Assembly (NCBI GenBank): GCA_019096065.1
Contig: JAGUCH010000009.1
Coordinates: 940,001-1,004,000 of the forward strand
Direction: 5' to 3'
DNA: 64,000 bases
Origin: Paracyclopina nana
Lineage: Eukaryota; Arthropoda; Copepoda; Cyclopoida; Cyclopettidae
Part shown: piece after piece, positions 55,101-64,000 of the stretch
Position numbering within the stretch: position 1 is the first letter of the stretch
Layout of the letters: the number at the start of each line of letters is the position of its first letter
The notes under the pieces: generated by a model
The model's database searches: none
Told to the model about the DNA's origin: nothing
What the model saw: only the letters and a program-made list of their open reading frames with translations
Made by a program: the position numbers and the translations under genes

Positions 55101-56169
55101 AACAGGACATTAGAGTTGTTTGCTTCCAAGTTGGCATAAAGTCGATCTGATTTTGTATGTATCAGCTATGGCTAGTCATAAGACAATTTTCGTGCATATT
55201 CTTAAGGAGCTTGGGGCGTACATGAACAGGACATTAATGCCCTGTTCATGTATAAAGAATGCCTTAAGGTATGGAAAAAATTGTCATAAGGAAAAGTGAA
55301 TCTGTTGCTGACTGCCACTCTACGAGTTCAGCTTGGGGCCGAGCAGCGTTTTTAAAGGCAATTTTTGCTATTTTGTCTCATGGTTTTCAGCATATTTCAA
55401 AACAAACTAGCTTTCATCACGTGTTTCTTTGATAAAAAATGAAATTCAACTTTTGATTTTGCTCAACATGACTGAAAAGTGGAGCTCTTAATAGCCAAAA
55501 TTAGATTTGTTTACTTTCAGGTTGACTTAAAGTCGATCTGATTTTTTTAGTATCAGCTGGCGCTTGTCATAAGACAATTTTACTCCTTTCCTGAAGGTGT
55601 TTTTCGTGCATTTTCCTAAGGAGTTTGGGGCGTACATGAACAGGACATAAATCAAGTGTTCCGCTGTTGAGCTCAAAATCAAAACGCTAGCACAAATAAT
55701 TCGTAGAAGATTGCATTCCCAGAAAAGTCTCGTCAAATATTGTCTGAGGCAGCTCAAGTTTGTTTATGCTAACTCAAATGCCAAGCTCTTCTCAATACAA
55801 CGACATATTTTTTCCTCTACACTTCAGATCAGCAAGTGGGTGGAAGACGAGACAACGTTTTGCCTCATGAACTTGATTTTGCTGTTCAATGCAAGCGAAT
55901 CGGGAAAGCAACTGGAGGCTCCAGACCTGGTTGAAAATTATCAAATCTATTATACGCAACTGTTATACCGGTATTTGCTGTCTCGGTATCCAAAGTGCAA
56001 AGCCAGGGCCAAGTTGGCTGAGGGCATTCGAGTCATTTCGCACTGTCGAGAACTGCACAATTTGACGAAAAATCGATGCGGCCAAAATTCCGACGACAAT
56101 CGGAGGTCTTCCAGTGAAAGCAGCCAATTTAGTACAACCTCCTCCACAGCCTGCTCAGACGATAATTAA
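52127..56169 (+). CDS. Atypical nuclear hormone receptor
   Basis: Exons 52127-52605, 53061-53462, 53577-53901, 53967-54401 and 55828-56169 join in phase and give 660 residues. A long, Ser/Asp-rich amino end (about 1-275) includes an aromatic-acidic patch (IIEDFFIFNTDPGDIW) that could activate transcription. The two-zinc DNA-binding domain (about 280-350) starts CHVCGEMAGKHSYYGG and ends CQFCRFQACEKAGM; all eight zinc cysteines are seen. The P-box helix reads CPSCRAFFRRSV instead of the common CEGCKGFFRR. The ligand domain carries the helix 3-5 signature in degenerate form (EFTSLSSNDQVSL) and helices to about residue 610, with an acidic-serine tail and no clear AF-2 helix. The subfamily is unsure. 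The last intron is filled by a MITE array. Confidence 0.88.
52640..52838 (+). repeat. E-box (CAGCTG) tandem array in receptor intron 1
   Basis: Eleven copies of CAGCTG within 200 bp, mostly in TCAGCTGACWT units of about 10-12 bp, tightest at 52781-52838; one more unit has a single change (CAGTTG). Confidence 0.85.
54697..55112. mobile_element. MITE with ATGCCCTGTTCATG ends, copy 2
   Basis: Intact 416 bp relative of the split element at 10639-11633, with inverted ends TTATGCCCTGTTCATGAA and TAATGTCCTGTTCATGTA. Confidence 0.85.
55113..55236. mobile_element. Truncated MITE fragment between two intact copies
   Basis: It repeats only the right third of the neighbouring elements and ends in the same inverted repeat. 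It shares its terminal TTA with the next copy. Confidence 0.75.
55235..55650. mobile_element. MITE with ATGCCCTGTTCATG ends, copy 3
   Basis: Intact 416 bp copy, closer to 10639-11633 than to copy 2 by eye. It directly abuts the truncated fragment. Confidence 0.85.
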
Positions 56170-56481
56170 TTAATATGCAATAAATGCTGACCTTTCCATC
56201 ATCATATTATATTATAAAAATGTTCATGCTATCGTTGTTTTTATTTGTACGGGTGGGATGCATTCTATATTTTGTTTAAAGTGGAATAAAGTTGGAATTT
56301 TCTATGGTGAGAAACGTGGATGAGTGGTCAACGCCTCGGATTACTATTTCCTAAAATGGAATGAGGGTCTCACTAAAAGGCGCATTTTCGGGTCCTACTA
56401 AAAAGCACAATGGGGCACACTTCTACAGAAAGAAGCGTATTTTTATTTCAAATCAATACAGGATGAATGTCAATGCCAGCT
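56170..56481. terminator. Convergent 3' flanks of nuclear receptor and teneurin
   Basis: 312 bp. AATAAA for the nuclear receptor at 56179-56184. Nothing else is distinct. Confidence 0.5.
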
Positions 56482-59400
56482 TTAAGCTACGATCGTTTCG
56501 CGAGTGTTTTGCACCTCCTCTGGGGATGCGAAGCCAACCCAGAAATTTAACTGAAAGTTTTTGGACTCCACAGCAATGAAAAATGCCTCTTCAGTGACAT
56601 TTCTTCGCTTTGCCTTGACGGAATTCATCAAGATGTCACTTTCTCGCTGATTCAGGTGCAAAGCATTAACTACATAAAAATTAAGAATGTGAGGCATTTT
56701 CTTGTCAAAAGGTAGCAGCACTGAATTATCGAGGATTTTTGCCAAAAGTTGCTCCACTGTGCCAGCCCCTTGCAAAAGTGTCGTGGTCACTTCCTGATTC
56801 GAGCCATTTAGCATCAAAATGACATTGGGACCAAGCAATTGGTGATCAGATGTGATTCCATTGGATAAATAAGGTCTTCTGTGACTGGTGGCAAAATCCA
56901 CATCTTTTTCTAGGCTGACTTTGTCAAAAATGGACATTGGCCCATGATCCTCTTTGCGGTAATCCATGGGAGGTGTGATGCCATGAATCCTTAGCCAATC
57001 TTCATACTTGTCCATGTAGCTGTTCAATTGCGAGTTCATTGGATCGTTATTCTTGAATCTATAAGCGTGAACACTGTTGATGTCAGTCCAAGATTTGCCA
57101 ACCATGTCATGGAGGAACCTCAAATCCGGAATCATCCATTGTCCAAGATGTGTATCATAGCACTGGCTGCCACTAAAAATCACAATGCCAGCTTCTGGAA
57201 TTGCAATTCCACCTTGGTATCCGATGGGCAAACCTTTGGAGTCTGCAGCATCCAGGATCAATCCAAAAGGTGTTTGTTCAAGGTGACTCACAAGAGTGCC
57301 ATTTTCATCGAATACTGCCAACGGAGATGCATCAATATTGGAGGCAATGAAAAAAGTCTCATTGTTGGCAGTCATGGCAAAAATGTGGCCATTTTTATCA
57401 TAGTACAATTGACGCCATCCGGATTGATTTGAAAAAGTAGACTCGAGTCTGCCATCAAGATCGTAAAAGTAAAAAATCACCTCCTCGTCACCAGTCAATT
57501 GACTAATTAATTTCCCACTTTGGTCATAAATCAATTTAGCAATAATTGCCTCTCCTTTGAAGACACTTTTCAGGTACCCATTAGTGTAGTACTGGAAATT
57601 GAACCCATTTCTCTGCATGAGATTCCCATTTTCATCATAAGTCACTTCAGTCTGTTCATTTCTCACATTGGCAATCCTTTCTCCAGAGGGGTCATAATTG
57701 AGGAAAGTCATGGCTGATCCATCATTGTAATTTTTCCTGATGATGTTGCCATTGAGGTCATATGCATATTTGATGTTCATGTTTACATTGTTGGATTCCA
57801 CCTCGAGAATTTGGCCATTATTGTTGTATGCGTACATCCTGTGTTCAGACAGTTTGGCAGTTTTGATTGAGTGTTTGCTCAATTTGCCATTTGCCACAAA
57901 TGAGAAAGTTTGGTGGTGCACAACCTTGCCTTTGACAATGATGGTTTTCAAGCTGATCTGGCCATTTTTGTCCTTCTGTGTCAAATGAATGAGGCCTTCA
58001 GCTTGAATCACATTTGACAGGGCAGAATCATCCACTTCAAAGGAAAGTCTGTCTGGAAAGTCATCTGCAGAAATGGATAGCTCTTGCAACAGCAGCTTAC
58101 CCTTGCATTTCTCCACCTGGAAGGAGCTATCATTTTCAAAGATGACACAGTCTTCTTTGTCACTCTTAGCTGAATATTGGAGATTTGGCCAGACTTGATG
58201 GAAGATTCGGTTTCTGTCATCCAAGCAGAATACAAATTTCCTTGACCTAAATGGGATAATTGCAAAATTATCATTTCAAGTGGATGAATGCTACATAGCA
58301 TCATAATTTTAAAGAGATGTACTATAGTTTAGCATCTTTTTCTATGGAACACCTTTCATTCAAATCAAATTGCTGATTAATGAGACCTACATAAATCATG
58401 AGTAATTCAAGCACATACCTTGGAAGCCATGGGGGATAATAATGCATTAAAGTCATGCCTAGCAGTGGGACCAATTGGAACGTATGGTCATGTCCCAAGG
58501 GAGTGTTTACACTGATTAATCCTCCATTTTGGTCATGCTTCAAGGTGTATCTTGAGTAAGGCCTAATATCCACTTGAACAGGGAATCTTGTGTTATCTCT
58601 GTAAGCCAGGGAAATATTGACTGCCTCGCCTATGATAAGCTCATCCATCAAGCCCTCCTTGTAATTGTAGTACTCAGAGTAATCTCCCCACTTCCAACTG
58701 GTTAATTTCCTCTCATAATCAAAGTTTTCATCCACAATGTGCAGCTTTTCAGTGTCAGGCACCCATAATTTCCTGGGTGGTACATAGTATTCTTCCACCT
58801 TCACCAGCAGCCCTCCATTTGCATCATAGAGTGCCTGAATTCCTGACCTTGGATGCATTTCAGACGAGAAAATAAGTGAAGCATTTCTCCAAAAGTGCTT
58901 TCCTAGGCCACTGAAACCATCAAAGCTGCGAGGGATCAATCTGACATAGAATTCCCACAAGAGTAATTCATTTTGAGTGGCTGTAGCACTATAAGGCACT
59001 AGCACCCTTTGCTTCTCACTTTCAAGTCTCCTGGGGAATTCCTCAGGCTTGAACTCAGCCACTCTTTCCAGAGAGATGCTTGTCTTTGTTCTGCGAAAGA
59101 AGAAACAAAATTAGTTTGTTTTACGGTTCTTCTTCTGTCTGCACACTAAAATTAGTTTTAGTTCACCAAATGCTCACTGCTCGAAAAGGTGGCGCTGGCA
59201 TCGAGTAATAACAACAAATCAGCTGAACTTCCGGCAAACCACGTGGCTTTGATAACACTTACCTGACATTATGCTGTATCACACCTGTCGGCCCCACTGT
59301 GTACATGTAATTTCCCTTTGAATCATAGCGAAAATCTAACACAAACTTCCCATCTTGGAGGATTTGCCGGAGGATAAACAAGCCTGCTGTGGCGTCATAT

Positions 59401-62400
59401 TTCATTTTGAAGACAGTCTCAGGCATGAACACCGAGTCGAGCAGCCCCTCAGCGTTGGATCTAAGAGTGGCCAGATGCCTGCCATTCAGGGTAAGGTGAT
59501 CCCCATCCACTTGAGCATCAATTTCAAGCATGGATTGCTGCTTATTAATAACTTTGGCCAAGTGGGGGCCTTTGTATTCAAAGCTCAGCAGATTTGAGTC
59601 AGAGAAAAGACTTCTGGTGTAGATGTGATCCCCAGTGCCTGAGGAGAATACATAAGCCTCATCTTCCTCATGCCATGGAACAACAAAATGGCCTCCAATG
59701 CCTCGGTACAGTTGCCCTCGGCTGACTTTCCTTATCTTCTTGGCATTAGGCTCACTGAAACACAATCTCTGTCTAGTTTTGGTAGAAATACCCGTTTGCC
59801 CACCAGGTGGCGCTTCAATGAGCAATTTGCCGGCCCCTGCCGGCTGGCCAGTTGTGGGTAAGGCAAAGCTAGCTCGAACAGCGCCACCTGGTGGCAGAAA
59901 AAAGGCTTCATGCTAGTAATTAGAACTGTCGGGGGGATTATGGAACGTGATGCAACTCTTACCAGGCTAATAAACTTCCGTCAGCCAAGAATGTTATGTC
60001 ACTGAACCAACCGAGATCTGGCTGCTTAAGGAAATCTCTGGCTTTGCCAAAAGAGTCCATTTCGTACACAGTTCCTTTGCTTGAGTCCATCTGAGGCTGG
60101 GCAGCTGCAACTACATAAAGGAGCCCAGTGGAAATTGAAAAGGCCATGGCTTTTCCATTTGTTATGGAGGCATTGGACCTGCAGAGAAATGTGGTCATGT
60201 ACTATAGCAATAAAGTACAAAGCTATAATGTTCAAAATGCATCTTGAGGCCAAAATGAATGCTCTGCTTGCGTGCTCCTTTCTGTTTTGTACTATACTAT
60301 ATGCATGAGGCAAGGCCTGAGGCCTACAAGTTGCATGTATAACATTTCTTACTTGTAGCAGAGTCTGGGAGAAATGATCTCATTGTTTCTGAGCACCAAG
60401 ATTTCATCTCCATCCATAAAGTAGGTAGAACTCTGGTCATGAGGATTTATGGCCAAGGCTGTTGGCCAGTGTAATGGAGTTTCTGAAGCTTCTGTTCTGC
60501 AGTCTTTCTGGGGCTGCCATTCATTGATTTTGTAGGTTCCAGCCAAACTGACAATTTTCCCGTCAGATTTTCGTACCCTTCTAATTCTCCTTCCATCAGC
60601 TATTAGCACATTACCCTCATGGTCAACAGCCACATCCTGAAAATTATGAAATTGTTGATCCAAAAAAGCTTTTAAAAGAGCTGTGTCATACCCATTAGTA
60701 GATGTACATTATTTACAGCAAGCAACTCTAATGTGGTGTTCATCTGCACTAAAAAGCATGTCTTACACTTAATCAAACTTTACTGTTTTGACAAGGTTTA
60801 TGATTTGCTCTGAGGTACATTTTTCCCCTCAAAAGAAAGCTCTGAAGATATTATTCTTATGGGCTGAATCTCACTCCACAATTATGGAAATTAAAAAACT
60901 TTTAAAAAAGGGCTCAGTGAAGTATCAAAGCACTTGAGCTACTATCAGGAAAACGAAACGAGATAAGTAAGAGCATGAAAAGCTGAGAAAAGTCACGGCT
61001 GAAATAAAGGCACTTAAATATTTACTTTAGGGTAAGTGAGTTGGGCCTTGAGAGCATTTGCGTTGTCACCACACGCACCGTTTCCTTGGCATGCCCGGCC
61101 ATTTCCAGCCACAGGGAAAAGCTCCAAAGTCCGGGGGTTCAATTTTCTCACCACTCTCTCAGCTGGCAATGAGACATAAAGGTCATGCAAAGCGAAATGC
61201 AAGTAATATTTCACTCCCAAAGAGGCCTCAGTTAAATTGAATAATTTCCTTCTCTGAAAGAGAACAATAAGAAGCATGAAGAAGGGCTTTCTAATGAGTC
61301 CCTGGGGAGCTCTAAATTACTGTATCTTTGAGAATGTCAAGCTCATACACAGCTGCATTTGTACCAATGTAGACCAAGTTGTGCCCATTGCTTGTAATTG
61401 CCACTGGTAGCTCATTGATGGGGGAAAAGTCAAGCACATCTTGCACAGATGGAATGCCCTGCTTCAAGTCAAAAGTTTGCCCATTTCCCAAGTAGAGAAG
61501 AGCTGAAATGGGCTCCAATTTGTGCTGGATATCCATTGTCCAGCCAAAAAAGCTGGTAGGTGGAGCATAGCCCTCCAGTTGAACTATTTTCGTGGCTTCC
61601 CACTTGATTTGAGGATGGTTGTGTGTGAATTGGAAGCCAACATTTATGAGAGCCAAGGACTGTCCATACACTTTTTGGCCATACACATCAAGTCCATCCC
61701 AAACAAATGTGTGCTTCAAATTGGCTTCTGGCTCCAGCTCTTGAAAAAAGAGCCTTCCTTCCACTTCCAGTTGAATGAAGACCCTCCACAGTGTTTTGAT
61801 GTAACTCTCTTCAGTGGTCACAGAAATTGTCAATGGCCTACTACCAATGCCATTGAAGCCTGAAGAATACACCAGTTTCAGATTGGACCTTGCTATGGCC
61901 ACAGAAGTGACTAAATTGTTGGGAGCAGGCTGAACCTCCATGGTCACACTAGGAGTGTACAATCCCCATTTATGCCTGCCTCCATCCTCATAGCTGGGCT
62001 TTTTTGCATGAGCAGTCATCAAAATGTCACCCAGATTTGTAATCTGAAACAAAAAGGCAGACATTTCAAAAATACTAACCAACTAAGGTTGGTGGAGAGA
62101 AAGAAAGTTTTACTCTGTTTGGCAGTGCAAGGAATTGCTTTTCAATGTATGGCAAAGGAGTTCTGCCAAACTTGAGCTTTATAGACAAAGAAGTGTTGCA
62201 GTTGCAAACAAAGTCAAACATTCCATCAGGCCTTGTCAAGGTGAAGCCCTCATCTAGGTGCTCTTCATGTGAAATTCGAACTCCTATCAAGCCCTCGCCA
62301 TCTGAAGTCACCACTTTTCCTCGTAAAACGCACACAATCCTACAATTAGACACCGGAACTACTAATTATAAAAGTAAACCCAGCGCGCGGAGGAATCCAG

Positions 62401-64000
62401 CTGCAACAGCCAATGAAAACTCAGGAAAATTCCGCGCGCGCCATTTGTTTTGATTTATGATTGGCTGATTGTACAACGAATGGTTTTCTTTGAAAATAGT
62501 ACCTTGGATCAAAGGCTGAAATGTTGGCATAGCTTTGGATGCCAGTGTCAGGTGCTAGCAGAAACTTGACTTTCTCCCAGAAAGTTCCATGGAAAGTTTG
62601 CAGCTGGTCAGCCATGTTGGCAGCTTCAGAGAAACTGCTTTTAGGGTCAACCACAGTTGCACAAAGGTGTTTGTCTTGGCACACTGGATTGATGCAGCAA
62701 TCAGGGTCTTGGCAATCAATGAGTTCATCTGCGAGAAAGCAAACATTTCTTAGAACTAAGCAGAGGCCTCAAAATTGCTGTCTACCTCCATCATTATCCA
62801 GCTTGTCTTGGCAATTCGTTTCCAATTCAGCTCTGCAATCTTGGCCCTTGAAGCCAGGCTCGCAAAAGCACTTCCATTTTGAGTCGATTTGCTTGCATTC
62901 TCCATGGTTGAAGCAATTGTGAGGGCATCCAGGAATCGAGCAGTGCTTTCCATTCCATCCATTCAAGCAAGTGCAAGTTCCATTTTCACATCTTCCATGA
63001 TGATAGCACCGGTCATCACACTCTTTTTCATTGAATTAAAATTATAATTATGATTATTTCAAAACAAAAAAGCTAGGGCACACAGTTAAGAGATTTGTCA
63101 TGCTGTTGTTACAGTAATGATATTTACTTAGAGTAATGACAATTGGTCTGTTGTTCCATTTAGAATGCAGAACTGCAACGCCCACCTCCACCTTTACCAC
63201 CTTCAATACTATTAAAGTAATGTACTAAATGAGGCAGGCAGAAAATACACCACGCTTGTAGCAGTGCTCAAGGCTTACCTGGCTTAAAGTGTGGTCTTGA
63301 GTCAAGGTCAATCTTCACAGGGAATGAATGTGCCTCACAAGTAATTAGCACAGTTGAAGGTGTTGAAGCTACTAGCACAGATGTCTACAAAGATACACTT
63401 TAAATCATCTAGTTTTAAAAAGTGTCTTCCTCATTATATACCTTATTGATGTGGCTTTTTATTATCACAGCTGAATTGCTCTCTTGAAAAGTGGGCACGT
63501 TCAATCCACTTTGGATGAGAGCCAGACACGAGGCATTATTGTGAGGATTCACATCAAAGCTGGAATTGACTTCCACTATGATCCTCTCATTTTGACTATT
63601 AATCTCGATCTCCAGTGAACTATTGGCCTTTAAAGCCTTGTCAGAGCTAACAATGAAAGGCTGCTGCTGCTGTCGAGGCTCACAAGTACAGCTTCTGCTG
63701 TCATTGGCTGATATTGCTTCTGCTGCAGCTGGGAACAAAAATCTGTAACCAGGAAACAAGGCTTCAAGGCCTTCAGTTTGACCTTTCTTGGACAAAAGGG
63801 AGTTTGCCCAGAGTTCCACGAGCCTCCATTCGTTCTCTTTAATAGTTGCTCCAGCATCAGAGTCAGCATTTATTTTCTTCTCAGTTGTTGTCGCGAATTT
63901 ATTGCTGCTGATGTTTCTGAAGGCAAAAGCTGCCGCCGAAATGTCTAGGATTTCTGAGAAACTAGGCCGCCGATGCGTGTGTGATAATTGTGAGTCAGAG
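56482..64000 (-). CDS. Ten-like: Teneurin-like transmembrane adhesion protein (5' end beyond window)
   Basis: Large cell-surface protein for neuronal wiring and adhesion. Twelve exons: 64000-63442 (open to the edge), 63384-63279, 63022-62786, 62728-62503, 62339-62114, 62043-61321, 61253-61026, 60636-60353, 60178-59963, 59754-59263, 59090-58419, 58246-56482; about 1,910 residues here. Order: an unfamiliar leader, two EGF-like domains (CPHNCFNHGECK), the calcium-type LDNDGDELIDCQDPDCC motif, a transthyretin-like fold (LRGKVVTSDGEGLIGV), a C-rich/FN-plug region, a shortened NHL propeller (YPKDVAVDHEGN), then YD repeats (YDLNGNI, YDENGNL) and a Rhs core end (GYQGGIAIPEAGIVIF). Usual teneurins have about eight EGF repeats and a Tox-GHH end; neither is seen. 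Very divergent; homology is clear from domain order. Confidence 0.88.

Overview
This is a eukaryotic, animal window: 18 recognisable protein-coding genes (two cut by the window edges), most split by short introns (47 to about 150 bp, GT-AG) with a few larger introns full of small repeats. A secreted three-domain chitin-binding (CBM14) protein, an invertebrate-type Cys-loop anion channel, an M13 neprilysin and a teneurin point to an ecdysozoan, most likely an arthropod (crustacean-like); the sequence alone does not fix the species. No rRNA, tRNA or CRISPR was found.

Layout. 1-1593: tandem orphan seven-helix receptors (-). 3919-6114: concentrative nucleoside transporter SLC28 (-). 6836-9378: F-box/LRR protein (+). 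9379-13069: repeat-rich intergenic DNA with a nested transposon pair. 13070-17465: neprilysin-like M13 peptidase (+), convergent with 17503-19376: haloperoxidase/PAP2-fold protein lacking both key histidines (-). 19843-21696: chaperonin CCT2 (-), head to head with 22048-27243: tRNA-wobble enzyme ALKBH8 (+), whose first intron holds a third orphan receptor on the opposite strand. 27315-30365: Cys-loop anion channel (+), starting 71 bp after the ALKBH8 stop. 30618-31848: unrecognised coiled-coil protein (+). 32094-35273: peritrophin-like protein (-). 38542-40895: type II PIP kinase with a changed catalytic motif (+). 42081-43602: effector caspase (+). 43925-46315: ribosome-biogenesis factor UTP25 (-). 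46479-48678: phosphonatase-like HAD hydrolase (-). 52127-56169: atypical nuclear receptor (+). 56482-64000: divergent teneurin (-), running off the right edge.

The genes do not form one pathway; this is ordinary euchromatic gene mixture. The striking extra structure is (i) a dense set of short inverted-repeat elements, several nested in each other and one abutting a splice donor, (ii) twenty copies of a CTCF-core-like motif, mostly in introns and gene flanks, and (iii) three enzyme-family proteins whose catalytic or signature residues are altered. Exon joins were checked for reading-phase agreement by hand; none is backed by transcript data.
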